Positions 22,752 to 36,127 of a stretch of DNA of 64,000 bases are shown here, piece by piece. Position 1 is the first letter of the stretch; every line of letters begins with the position of its first letter. This DNA is from Lota lota (taxonomy: Eukaryota > Chordata > Actinopteri > Gadiformes > Lotidae): the NCBI GenBank assembly GCA_026745465.1, contig JACYXH010000479.1, forward strand, positions 3,356,011 to 3,420,010. The letters run 5' to 3'. Below the pieces are notes generated by a model that was not told where the DNA came from, ran no database searches, and saw nothing but the letters and a program-made list of their open reading frames with translations. The translations under genes and the position numbers were made by a program.

Positions 22752-23269
22752 TGTCACGATTTGTCTAGTGCAGGAACCCAAAAGCAGACCAAGACGAGGT
22801 AAGTTGGAATTTACAAGGTGAGTGTTTATTTGGAAGCTGGATCTTGAATGTTGGTCGGGAGTGGGTGAGGCTGGAAGGCTGGAGGTCTTTGTGCTGATCC
22901 AACAATGCTGCAGTGAAGTAGACAGCCAGGCAGGTGTGAGTGACAATCCAGGTGAGTAACTGTAGACAGAGGAGTAGGCGGCAGATTAGCGACAGGCAAA
23001 CGGAGACAAAAACAGCAACTACTTTGCAAAAACTTGAAGCTGACACGAGAGATAAACATACTTGTTACGCTAACGATCCGGCAGGGAATGGATGTCTGGT
23101 CATGGCTTAAATAGTGCAGAGGTGAAGATCAGGACAAGGTGTGCAGATTGCAGCAGGTGAACGTAGTTGGAGAATCAGCCGGTGTTCAGGAACTCAGGAA
23201 ATTTGGACTTCAGGTCAGGGGATAAACAAAACTAAGGCAAAACAGGCTCAAGGTGCAGGATTCATGACA
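22752..23269 (-). repeat. 3' LTR of the sushi-like element
   Basis: 518 bp, TGTCACG to ATGACA, near-identical to 31748-32269. Confidence 0.92.
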
Positions 23270-23617
23270 GTACCCCCCCTCCGATGGACGCCACCGGGCG
23301 GACCACCCGGGGCGCTAGGATGGAGCCTATAGAAGTCCCGGAGCAGGTCGGCATCAAGGATCTGGCGCCGAGGTATCCAGCTCCTCTCCTCAGGACCGTA
23401 ACCCTCCCAGTCCACAAGGTATTGGAAACCCCGCCCATGTCGTCTGGAGTCCATGATGCGGCGAACGGTGTAGACAGGACCCCCGTCGATTATCCGAGGG
23501 GGAGGCGGGACTGAGGAGAACAGGCTTAAGGCAGGAGACATGGAAAGCAGGATGGATTCTGAGGGTTCTGGGCAATTTGAGACGGACAACAGCTGGGTTT
23601 ATGATCCGTTCTACCAC
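23248..23617 (-). pseudogene. C-terminal Pol of the sushi-like element, with chromodomain
   Basis: Minus-strand residues include [17 protein letters not shown] (the integrase C-terminal region) and then a chromodomain, [20 protein letters not shown] followed by [14 protein letters not shown]. Chromodomains of this class bind modified histones and can steer integration. The frame is cut from the rest of integrase by the nested array starting at 23626. Confidence 0.88.
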
Positions 23618-23625
23618 AAACGGAC

Positions 23626-24081
23626 TGTTACGGACGTAGTGTGTTTTTTGTGTGACTAACTGTGTTCTCTCCCCAGCCTACTGTTTGTCCCTCCTCCTGC
23701 AGCACTCACGCAATCAGGCAAATGGAGTGCACCTGCGCAGAATAGGGCAATATAAGCTGGGAGCGGACCAGAGCACGGGAGCCAGTGGGCCATTCGGCAG
23801 ATAACGTGCTGCATTTGTGGAAACTAGTGAACGAAGTGTTGTGTTTCTTCTCGTGGAACTAGTAGAGTGAGCTATTTTGGTTAATTAGTGTTTAGTTATA
23901 GTTTTGTTGACCAGTAGTTATTTCCCTTTGTGTTTTCCCCTTTTGGGAAAGTGGTTTTTCGTTACCTTAATAAACCTTTTTGTTAACCTTTACCTCTGTC
24001 TGAGACTCCTCCTTGTCCCCCGGAAAAATATTATTTGTTACTCCCCAAAGATACCCCTAGATACCAATTGGGGTCGTAACA
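23626..24081 (+). repeat. Array LTR 1
   Basis: TGTTACGG to GTAACA. Differs from LTRs 2 and 3 at GTGTGACTAAC (others GTGTAACTAAC) and at GGCAATATAAGC (others GGCTATATAAGC). Confidence 0.95.
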
Positions 24082-24083
24082 AG

Positions 24084-24101
24084 TGGGGGCTCGTCCGGGA
24101 T
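24084..24101 (+). other. tRNA-Pro primer-binding site, unit 1
   Basis: TGGGGGCTCGTCCGGGAT, the 18-nt site complementary to tRNA-Pro known from murine leukaemia virus, two bases after LTR 1. Confidence 0.93.
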
Positions 24102-24635
24102 AGACAAGGAGAAGCTTTGATAGACGGCTCTGGTGGCTAGCGTGGTGAGTATCATTGTCTGGGTGGCCATGTGTTCAGCCTTTGCTAAACGGTTAATCTG
24201 CTTCCTCAGTTAGATAGGGGAGTGTCCAGCTGGACTGTTTTAGTCTTTCCTTCGGGCACTCATTTGTTGTTTTACCTTTCTTGTTTTCGGAGTGAATCCT
24301 GGGCGGGGACTCGTTTCCCCGACGGAGGTAGGCGTTTCAGGGCTCCGGCCGCTGAAGTTTAGCCTTTAAAGTCGCCTCGAGCCCGGCAAGCTCCAGAAGA
24401 TAGATAGATAGATATAGCTTTGGTGTTAGGGTATAGGAATTGAGGAAGTAGTTTTCTATAAGGCTGAGCGTGGTATTCGCGTGTGTGTGGCACCTGGCAT
24501 TGACGCTTATCACACTCTTCACCAGTGAAGGAGGACTTAAGGTTGCCAACTCAGTACGTGGGTGTGGTAGAACTATTTGTTTGTAGCTTAGCCTAACCTA
24601 CTACGTGATTAGCTTCGGACTGCAGTCACTGTGGT

Positions 24636-25088
24636 TTGCCTTCTGGTAAAATGGCAGTGTTTAACTTAGAGGAGTTTGTGGCACATCCTACTTTAAGTCA
24701 GGTGGATGGCTGTAGGAAGGATGATTTGTGTTTGATTGCCAATTATTACGGTATTTCTGTTTCACGGTCGCTTATAAAAAAAAATCTGAAGGCAGTCCTT
24801 TTAAGAGGACTGGTAGAAAAGGGAATTCTTGCCTCACAGGTTTTGGAGGAGTCTCCTGGTGTGGTGGCCGGGGCTACTGCAGCGGTATCCCCGGGTGAGA
24901 GTCAGGAAGGAGTGATTGAGCCACAGCCTGGTGGTTTTACTCCAGGTGGAGAGGGTAGTGAGGAAGAGGTAAAACCTTACACAATGCCAGTGCTTCTGGA
25001 GCCGGTGCAGTGCTACTGCAGGATGGAGAGGGAGAGGTATGCCATCCTGTATGCTACTTCTCAGTTAAATTCAAACGGCATCAGCTGA
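24636..25088 (+). pseudogene. Gag-like N-terminus, unit 1
   Basis: From the inner methionine the frame reads MAVFNLEEFVAHPTLSQV, CRKDDLCLIANYYGISVSRS and LKAVLLRGLVEKGI, a helix-extension-helix segment like the N-terminus of fish gypsy Gag proteins. It runs about 120 residues to a junction near 25000, after which the sequence is RNase H read in another frame. It could at most make a truncated Gag. The start at 24651 fits the conserved block better than 24636. Confidence 0.7.
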
Positions 25089-25339
25089 ACTACTCCACCA
25101 TTGAGAAGGAGACCTTAGCAATGCTACTTGCGTTACAGCATTTCGAGGTATATGTTGGTTCCAGTTCCTCGCCAGTGATTGTGTACACTGACCATAACCC
25201 TCTCGTGTTCTTAGCCCAGATGTACAACCACAACCAGAGGTTAATGCGCTGGGCTTTGTTAGTGCAGGGTTACCACCTAGAGATCCGGCACAAGAAGGGG
25301 ACGGACAACATTGTAGCGGACGCACTGTCCCGTGGGTAA
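25010..25339 (+). pseudogene. RNase H tail, unit 1
   Basis: Carries HQLNYSTIEKETLAMLLALQ, VIVYTDHNPLVFLAQ and GTDNIVADALSRG, the C-terminal half of a Ty3/gypsy RNase H, ending in a stop right after the SRG that normally leads into integrase. Upstream half and all of RT are absent. Confidence 0.85.
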
Positions 25340-25472
25340 GGTGGTCTGATTACAGGTAACAGACCATCCTATGTGACAGTGGGGAAGTGAGTGCAACTTC
25401 CCCTGTGATGTGACAATTAGAGTAGTGTTGCTCTAATGTTGCAAACTACCCGTTTGCTCTTATGGGGGGGAG

Positions 25473-25928
25473 TGTTACGGACGTAGTGTGTTTTTTGTGT
25501 AACTAACTGTGTTCTCTCCCCAGCCTACTGTTTGTCCCTCCTCCTGCAGCACTCACGCAATCAGGCAAATGGAGTGCACCTGCGCAGAATAGGGCTATAT
25601 AAGCTGGGAGCGGACCAGAGCACGGGAGCCAGTGGGCCATTCGGCAGATAACGTGCTGCATTTGTGGAAACTAGTGAACGAAGTGTTGTGTTTCTTCTCG
25701 TGGAACTAGTAGAGTGAGCTATTTTGGTTAATTAGTGTTTAGTTATAGTTTTGTTGACCAGTAGTTATTTCCCTTTGTGTTTTCCCCTTTTGGGAAAGTG
25801 GTTTTTCGTTACCTTAATAAACCTTTTTGTTAACCTTTACCTCTGTCTGAGACTCCTCCTTGTCCCCCGGAAAAATATTATTTGTTACTCCCCAAAGATA
25901 CCCCTAGATACCAATTGGGGTCGTAACA
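25473..25928 (+). repeat. Array LTR 2 (shared by both units)
   Basis: Preceded by the purine tract TATGGGGGGGAG and followed by AG plus the second Pro primer site at 25931-25948. Confidence 0.95.
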
Positions 25929-26482
25929 AGTGGGGGCTCGTCCGGGATAGACAAGGAGAAGCTTTGATAGACGGCTCTGGTGGCTAGCGTGGTGAGTATC
26001 ATTGTCTGGGTGGCCATGTGTTCAGCCTTTGCTAAACGGTTAATCTGCTTCCTCAGTTAGATAGGGGAGTGTCCAGCTGGACTGTTTTAGTCTTTCCTTC
26101 GGGCACTCATTTGTTGTTTTACCTTTCTTGTTTTCGGAGTGAATCCTGGGCGGGGACTCGTTTCCCCGACGGAGGTAGGCGTTTCAGGGCTCCGGCCGCT
26201 GAAGTTTAGCCTTTAAAGTCGCCTCGAGCCCGGCAAGCTCCAGAAGATAGATAGATAGATATAGCTTTGGTGTTAGGGTATAGGAATTGAGGAAGTAGTT
26301 TTCTATAAGGCTGAGCGTGGTATTCGCGTGTGTGTGGCACCTGGCATTGACGCTTATCACACTCTTCACCAGTGAAGGAGGACTTAAGGTTGCCAACTCA
26401 GTACGTGGGTGTGGTAGAACTATTTGTTTGTAGCTTAGCCTAACCTACTACGTGATGAGCTTCGGACTGCAGTCACTGTGGT

Positions 26483-26935
26483 TTGCCTTCTGGTAAAATG
26501 GCAGTGTTTAACTTAGAGGAGTTTGTGGCACATCCTACTTTAAGTCAGGTGGATGGCTGTAGGAAGGATGATTTGTGTTTGATTGCCAATTATTACGGTA
26601 TTTCTGTTTCACGGTCGCTTATAAAAAAAAATCTGAAGGCAGTCCTTTTAAGAGGACTGGTAGAAAAGGGAATTCTTGCCTCACAGGTTTTGGAGGAGTC
26701 TCCTGGTGTGGTGGCCGGGGCTACTGCAGCGGTATCCCCGGGTGAGAGTCAGGAAGGAGTGATTGAGCCACAGCCTGGTGGTTTTACTCCAGGTGGAGAG
26801 GGTAGTGAGGAAGAGGTAAAACCTTACACAATGCCAGTGCTTCTGGAGCCGGTGCAGTGCTACTGCAGGATGGAGAGGGAGAGGTATGCCATCCTGTATG
26901 CTACTTCTCAGTTAAATTCAAACGGCATCAGCTGA
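26483..26935 (+). pseudogene. Gag-like N-terminus, unit 2
   Basis: Identical protein to that at 24636-25088, 1847 bp downstream; same junction and same break. Confidence 0.7.
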
Positions 26936-27186
26936 ACTACTCCACCATTGAGAAGGAGACCTTAGCAATGCTACTTGCGTTACAGCATTTCGAGGTATAT
27001 GTTGGTTCCAGTTCCTCGCCAGTGATTGTGTACACTGACCATAACCCTCTCGTGTTCTTAGCCCAGATGTACAACCACAACCAGAGGTTAATGCGCTGGG
27101 CTTTGTTAGTGCAGGGTTACCACCTAGAGATCCGGCACAAGAAGGGGACGGACAACATTGTAGCGGACGCACTGTCCCGTGGGTAA
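26857..27186 (+). pseudogene. RNase H tail, unit 2
   Basis: Identical protein to that at 25010-25339, ending in the same stop before the purine tract and LTR 3. Confidence 0.85.
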
Positions 27187-27319
27187 GGTGGTCTGATTAC
27201 AGGTAACAGACCATCCTATGTGACAGTGGGGAAGTGAGTGCAACTTCCCCTGTGATGTGACAATTAGAGTAGTGTTGCTCTAATGTTGCAAACTACCCGT
27301 TTGCTCTTATGGGGGGGAG

Positions 27320-27775
27320 TGTTACGGACGTAGTGTGTTTTTTGTGTAACTAACTGTGTTCTCTCCCCAGCCTACTGTTTGTCCCTCCTCCTGCAGCACT
27401 CACGCAATCAGGCAAATGGAGTGCACCTGCGCAGAATAGGGCTATATAAGCTGGGAGCGGACCAGAGCACGGGAGCCAGTGGGCCATTCGGCAGATAACG
27501 TGCTGCATTTGTGGAAACTAGTGAACGAAGTGTTGTGTTTCTTCTCGTGGAACTAGTAGAGTGAGCTATTTTGGTTAATTAGTGTTTAGTTATAGTTTTG
27601 TTGACCAGTAGTTATTTCCCTTTGTGTTTTCCCCTTTTGGGAAAGTGGTTTTTCGTTACCTTAATAAACCTTTTTGTTAACCTTTACCTCTGTCTGAGAC
27701 TCCTCCTTGTCCCCCGGAAAAATATTATTTGTTACTCCCCAAAGATACCCCTAGATACCAATTGGGGTCGTAACA
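27320..27775 (+). repeat. Array LTR 3
   Basis: Same two diagnostic bases as LTR 2; ends GTAACA at the CGGAC duplication. Confidence 0.95.
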
Positions 27776-27780
27776 CGGAC

Positions 27781-29282
27781 CAATAAACTTAGGGGACAGT
27801 TTCTTCGATTCAGTCCGTAGGGGCAGATTCCGGGTGGCCAACCAGACCTTATCCCCAACCGCGTAGGTTGGAGCCAGAACACGATGACGGTTGGCTTGTC
27901 GCTGGTAACAGTCAGAGGCCTTAAGAAGGTTCTTCCTGGCACGATGCCAGGTCCGATGGCAACGGCGAATGTGAGCTTGGACTGAGGGAACAGAGATCCT
28001 TCTCTTGTGATGGGAACAGGGGCGGTTGATATCCGTACAGACATTGAAAGGGGGACATCCCAGTGGCAGAGGTCGGGAGAGTGTTATGGGCGTACCCCGC
28101 CCATGGTAGCTGAGAGGACCAGGTGGTGGGATTAGAAGAGACAAGGCAACGAAGCGTGGACTCAATCTTCTGGTTGGCCCTTTCAGCTTGACCATTAGAC
28201 TGGGGATGGAATTCAGATGTGAGGCTGACAGTCGCTCCAATGGCTAGGCAGAAAGCTTTCCAAACGGCAGACGTGAACTGCGGGCCACGATCTGAAACAA
28301 TGTCACCAGGTAGACCGTGTTTCCTAAACACCTCCTTGACCAGGATATTTGCAGTCTCAGTGGCAGACGGAAGCTTGGGGAGAGGCAGAAAGTGAGCAAA
28401 CTTGCTGAATCTGTCCACTACTGTCAGAACAACAGTGTTCCCCTCAGATAAGGGCAACCCAGACACAAAATCCAGAGCCAGATGCGACGAAGGTCGCCAC
28501 GGAATGGGCAGAGGATGCAGAAGTCCAGAGCTGGGTCGATTGGTTCCCTTATTTTGAGCGCACACTGGGCATGCAGCAACAAAACTCAGAGTCTGGTCTC
28601 CCATGGCAGGCCACCAAAACCATCTGCACAGTAAGGCCATTGTTCTAGCCACAGCAGGGTGACAAGCCATCTTGCTGGCATGGGCCCACTGAAGCACAGT
28701 AGAACGGACAGAGTCAGGCACAAACAGACGACCTGGCGGACCATTACCAGGACCGGGCTGAGTCCGAAGGGCTGTCATCACCTCCTCCTCGATCCTCCAG
28801 GTGACAGCACCCACGATGAGTCCTTGAGGCAGAATAGTCTCCGGTGTTGCCTCATCTTTCTCTGCCTTGGAAAACATCCGAGAGTGAGCGTCCGCCTTGC
28901 CATTCCGTGAGCCTGGTCGAAAGGTGAGGGAAATATTGAAGCGTCCATAAAACAAGGCCCACCTGGCTTGACGGGAGTTTAGACGCCTGGCGGATTGCAC
29001 GTATGCAAGGTTCTTGTGGTCTGTCCAAACTACAAATGGCTGCTCAGCCCCCTCCAGCCAGTGGCGCCACTCCTCCAAGGCGAGTTTGACAGCAAGCAGT
29101 TCCCGGTTCCCCACATCATAGTTTCTTTCAGCTGGAGAGAGACGACGAGAGAAAAAGGCACAGGGATGAATCTTAGTCACTGGAGCTCCGCTGGGAAAGA
29201 ACCGCACCGACTCCCACATCGGACGCATCCACTTCCACAACAAACTGACGAGATGTATCTGGGTGAGAGAGGATTGGCGCAT
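27781..29282 (-). pseudogene. RNase H and integrase of the sushi-like element
   Basis: Minus-strand frame from about 29190: RNase H ([30 protein letters not shown]), integrase zinc module (CPVCAQNK near 28560), core motifs [27 protein letters not shown] and [19 protein letters not shown] frame change near 27995 moves the reading to [20 protein letters not shown] and [15 protein letters not shown], ending KFIGP at the nested insertion. GKADAHSR has His where ADALSR is usual. Not functional as it stands. Confidence 0.88.
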
Positions 29283-31731
29283 CAGTGAAGCGCTTCTTAA
29301 GATCCAGGAAAGCTTTGTTTGCCTCCGGATTCCAACTGAAGGATCTGGAACTTGAAGTCAGGGCAGTGAGCGGAGCGGCCACTCTGCTGTAATCACGGAT
29401 GAATCGTCTGTAGAAATTTGCAAACCCCAGAAACCTCTGGAGTTGCAACCTGTAGTCGGGCTGAGGCCAATCGAGAACCGCCTTAACTTTCTCAAGATCC
29501 ATCGTCAACTGACCCTCAGAGATGATATAACCGAGGAAAGATGTGGTGTGGGCATGAAAATCACATTTCTCAGCCTTAACGAACAGGTGGCTCTCCAACA
29601 ACCGCTGCAGAACCTGTTTAACATGCAGGACATGGTTAGGTAGATCTTCGGAAAACACAAGAATGTCATCCAAGTAAACAAACACAAAACGACCGATCAT
29701 GTCTCTCAGAACGTCGTTAACCATACTCTGGAAGACTGCCGGAGCATTAGTGAGTCCAAATGGCATCACCAGGTATTCAAAGTGACCCATAGGAGTATTG
29801 AACCCCGTCAGCCATTCATCTCCCTCTTTAATACGGACCAAGTGATATGCATTGCGTAAGTCCAGCTTAGTGAAAATGGTTGCACCCTGCAGGGAGTCGA
29901 AAGCAGAGTTCATCAAGGGCAGAGGGTACTTGTTCTTGATAGTTATATTATTAAGCCCACGGTAATCAATACAAGGCCGCAGGGAGCCATCCTTCTTACC
30001 TACGAAGAAAAACCCCGCCCCCAGGGGTGAAGAGGAGGGACGAATGAGGCCAGCAGCAAGAGAATCCTTAATGTAGCTTTCCATGGCTTCACGTTCAGGT
30101 TTAGATATACTGTAGAGGCGGCCCTTAGGGTGGGTAGCTCCAGGTATAAGATCGATAGCACAATCATACGGTCGGTGGGGAGGCAGAGACAGGGCCTTCT
30201 GTTTGCTAAACACCTCCTTAAGATTGTGGTAAACATCGGGAACCATCGATATGTCTGGAGGTGGTGGGTCCAGGCCCTGTTTAGAAGCAGAGGGGGCACA
30301 TGCCGTTTTAAGACAGTTAGCATGACACTTTATACTCCAGTTGGTTACCTTGCCAGTGACCCAATCCATAGTGGGGTTATGTTCTTGAAGCCATGGGTAA
30401 CCCAAAACCAGAGGAGCGCGAGGAGAGTGCAAGATGAAAAAGGATATGACCTCTGAATGATTTCCTGATATCAGCATGTTAACGGGTCCAGTTCTCTTAG
30501 TTATCCGTGCCAAAAATTCGCCGTTAAGTGTGGTAGCTTCAATGGCCTCCGGGAGACATTCCTTGGAGAGGCCCAGCTGCTCCACCAGATTGGCGTCCAT
30601 GAAGCTGTCATCCGCACCTGAATCTATCAAAGCATTAATCTCAACAGAATGATTAGAGTTCATGAGTGTGACAGGAACTGGAGGTCTTACAGGATTGTTG
30701 GAAAACTGAGATTGGCTCGCTAAGAATCCTCCCACTCTTAGCGAGCCTGGGAGTTTAACAGCCTCTGGGCAGGAGGAGATGTGATGGTTCCTTTTACCGC
30801 AGTAAAAACAGCTGTTTGACTTGCGTCTAAGCTGGCGCTCTTCTACAGACACTCCATGACGTCCCACCTGCATGGGTTCGGAATCTGATGACCGCTGTTC
30901 CCCCTTTAACTCCTGGGCTGTAGCGCGGTTCCCCAACTCCGCTCCATTTCCAGATTTGGAAGGTTGACGACACGGAGAATGGTTGGAAAACCTCTCACGT
31001 TTATCCCTCCTTCTCTCTCGGCACCTGTTATCAACCCGAATAGACAAAGCCACCAAACCGTCCAAGTCCCTAGGCTCAGGATAAGATATTAGTTCATCCT
31101 TTAACTGTTCAGATAACCCCTGATGAAACATAGCCTGTAGTGATTCCTCATTCCACCCACTTTCCCCTGCCAATGTTCTGAATTCAATAACAAAATCTGC
31201 TACGCTGCGTGATCCCTGGCGCAGAGAGCACAACCGCTTTGATGCGTCCTTTCCTCGGATGGGATGATCAAAAAGTTTCCTCATCACAGCTGAGAAAGCT
31301 TGGTACGACGATAAGCAGGAGTCCTGTCGTTCCCACAGGGCAGATGCCCACTCCAGAGGCGTTCCCCATAGCAGTTCAATAACAAAGGCAATCCTAGCTT
31401 TATCAGAAGCATAGGAGTTGGGTTGCAAGTCAAAAACCAAGTCACATTGCATGAGAAAAGAACGACATCTTCCCAAATCCCCGTCGTACTTATCCGGTGT
31501 CGGAACATTGGGCTCTCGGGTCAACGCAGTCTCTGAGACAGCAGGCGAGGGTGGAGAAACAGGTGGTGAAGAAACTGCTAGAGCACTGAGCTGAGCATGG
31601 ACAGTGGTAAGACTAGTAGTTAGATTTCGAATTGCACTTGTTACCTCCTGCAGTGCCCCACCGTGCTGTCCCAACATAATTCCTTGCTGGGAAATGGCAT
31701 GGCGAACAGAGTCCAGATCCGCTGGGTTCAT
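29173..31731 (-). CDS. Sushi-like Gag-protease-RT frame
   Basis: An 852-residue frame starting 17 nt inside the 5' LTR. Gag has a coiled N-terminus and capsid ([29 protein letters not shown]), CCHC knuckle [14 protein letters not shown] near 305, protease [12 protein letters not shown] near 369, reverse transcriptase [15 protein letters not shown] and [10 protein letters not shown] near 683, and the start of RNase [17 protein letters not shown] near 835. It then hits a frame break near 29190, where an intact element would continue into RNase H and integrase. Confidence 0.92.
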   Translation of the reverse strand: MNPADLDSVRHAISQQGIMLGQHGGALQEVTSAIRNLTTSLTTVHAQLSALAVSSPPVSPPSPAVSETALTREPNVPTPDKYDGDLGRCRSFLMQCDLVFDLQPNSYASDKARIAFVIELLWGTPLEWASALWERQDSCLSSYQAFSAVMRKLFDHPIRGKDASKRLCSLRQGSRSVADFVIEFRTLAGESGWNEESLQAMFHQGLSEQLKDELISYPEPRDLDGLVALSIRVDNRCRERRRDKRERFSNHSPCRQPSKSGNGAELGNRATAQELKGEQRSSDSEPMQVGRHGVSVEERQLRRKSNSCFYCGKRNHHISSCPEAVKLPGSLRVGGFLASQSQFSNNPVRPPVPVTLMNSNHSVEINALIDSGADDSFMDANLVEQLGLSKECLPEAIEATTLNGEFLARITKRTGPVNMLISGNHSEVISFFILHSPRAPLVLGYPWLQEHNPTMDWVTGKVTNWSIKCHANCLKTACAPSASKQGLDPPPPDISMVPDVYHNLKEVFSKQKALSLPPHRPYDCAIDLIPGATHPKGRLYSISKPEREAMESYIKDSLAAGLIRPSSSPLGAGFFFVGKKDGSLRPCIDYRGLNNITIKNKYPLPLMNSAFDSLQGATIFTKLDLRNAYHLVRIKEGDEWLTGFNTPMGHFEYLVMPFGLTNAPAVFQSMVNDVLRDMIGRFVFVYLDDILVFSEDLPNHVLHVKQVLQRLLESHLFVKAEKCDFHAHTTSFLGYIISEGQLTMDLEKVKAVLDWPQPDYRLQLQRFLGFANFYRRFIRDYSRVAAPLTALTSSSRSFSWNPEANKAFLDLKKRFTDAPILSHPDTSRQFVVEVDASDVGVGAVLSQRSSSD

Positions 31732-31735
31732 TTTG

Positions 31736-31746
31736 GCCGGATCGTT
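31736..31746 (-). other. Self-priming site of the sushi-like element
   Basis: Minus-strand AACGATCCGGC next to the 5' LTR is not a tRNA match. It is exactly complementary to GCCGGATCGTT near the predicted transcript start inside the LTR (32068-32078 in the 5' LTR, 23072-23082 in the 3' LTR). Tf1 and related elements prime reverse transcription this way. Confidence 0.75.
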
Positions 31747-31747
31747 C

Positions 31748-32269
31748 TGTCATGATTTGTCTAGTGCAGGAACCCAAAAGCAGACCAAGACGAGGTAAGT
31801 TGGAGTTTACAAGGTGAGTGTTTATTTGGAAGCTGGTTCTTGAATGTTGGTCGGGAGTGGGTGAGGCTGGAAGGCTGGAGGTCTTTGTGCTGATCCAACA
31901 ATGCTGCAGTGAAGTAGACAGCCAGGCAGGTGTGAGTGACAATCCAGGTGAGTAACTGTAGACAGAGGAGTAGGCGGCAGATTAGCGACAGGCAAACGGA
32001 GACAAAAACAGCAACTACTTTGCAAAAACTTGAAGCTGACACGAGAGATAAACATACTGGTTACGCTAACGATCCGGCAGGGAATGGATGTCTGGTCATG
32101 GCTTAAATAGTGCAGAGGTGAAGATCAGGACAAGGTGTGCAGATTGCAGCAGGTGAACGTAGTTGGAGAATCAGCCGGGATGTGTTCAGGAACTCAGGGA
32201 ATTTGGACTTCAGGTCAGGGGATAAACAAAACTAAGGCAAAACAGGCTCAAGGTGCAGGATTCATGACA
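31748..32269 (-). repeat. 5' LTR of the sushi-like element
   Basis: 522 bp. The minus-strand TATA-like TATTTAAG at 32109-32102 lies about 31 nt upstream of the GCCGGATCGTT block, placing the start of transcription there. Confidence 0.92.
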
Positions 32270-32274
32270 ATAGT

Positions 32275-33174
32275 AATACATGTGTATTAGGGATGAGTTT
32301 AGCATCTAATTATATATATTTTTTGCAGTGAAAACACTTGACAATTAGCACAGAGGTACCTAGGGACATGTTGAACAAGAATATGGTGGAGTTTGTAGAA
32401 AATCGGATTCGATTTCTTATGATTTTTTTTATATCTGCCTACAATGCCTACTATTTTGCATGCATGCAAAATACAATCATTACCGTTTTAAACCACTTTC
32501 GTGGCCATTCGAGTATATATTTCTGAGTTTACGAGGTGCTTTTCAATGCACCATGGAGTCCCTGTCGGCGCAAAAGCGCTGTACCGTACAAAACAATGTA
32601 AATGCGCAATCGCTTTTTTAAGTGTAGCTCGCGTGACCGCGCTTCTCCGAAGTGCTGATGGCGTGCTGCGGGAAGAAGGGTAAGAAGAACAATCCAAGTC
32701 GCTTCAATATTGCAAGCCGTCTTTTTGTCTCAGTCGAATACATGTTTGTGTTGCTGCCATCGACTTGTTTATCAAGTGCCCCCAAACTCGTCGGTGTGGT
32801 TGTGCAATTATCGCATGTTTAAGAGAAAAAATACAGCATATTTGTGTCTTGGCATAGTTGACCTAGTTTCTGTTATTAGTACCGATGCTGACTGTTCTCA
32901 GACGTTTAGAGGAAAATAGACCGTTTCTTTGCTTCAATATGTGGATGAATGATGGATTGACCGAATGCATAACGCGAATACAAAGAAAACGCATTTGTTT
33001 GGGTCATCTACACAATTATTTAGTGTGTTTTTCTGCGAAGAAAGGGCGATGGCCAGAGAGCCTGTGATACCCGAAACCCAGTGGGTGTGGCCTAATGGAC
33101 TACATGAAAACGCCCCCTGAGGTCAACAGAGTTGGACCCCACAGCAAATAAAGTGTCTAATGTTGTTCTACAGG
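32275..33174 (+). other. Upstream region of ccng2
   Basis: No coding exon. 32530-32680 is relatively CG-rich and ends in GGGTAAGAAG, a possible untranslated first exon and donor for ccng2. This is inference only. Confidence 0.35.

Positions 33175-36127
<2,953 letters not shown>

Larger units (their letters stand above)
23626..27775 (+). mobile_element. Nested tandem array: LTR-internal-LTR-internal-LTR
   Basis: 4150 bp inserted in the integrase region of the chromovirus and flanked by CGGAC on both sides (23621-23625 and 27776-27780). Three 456-bp LTRs (23626-24081, 25473-25928, 27320-27775) and two 1391-bp interiors form an exact 1847-bp period. Each interior has a tRNA-Pro primer site, a gag-like start, an RNase H fragment and a purine tract, but no protease, RT core or integrase. 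Only a few single-base differences separate the units. Confidence 0.95.
22752..32269 (-). mobile_element. Sushi-like Ty3/gypsy chromovirus carrying a nested LTR array
   Basis: LTRs at 22752-23269 and 31748-32269 differ by roughly six substitutions and one 4-bp indel. A perfect ATAGT duplication flanks the element (22747-22751 and 32270-32274). Minus-strand order is gag, CCHC, protease, RT, RNase H, integrase, chromodomain. Gag resembles the sushi family from which mammalian PEG10/RTL1 genes descend. There are frame breaks near 29190 and near 27995, and the polyprotein is split by the 4150-bp insertion at 23626-27775. The copy is dead but young. Confidence 0.92.
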
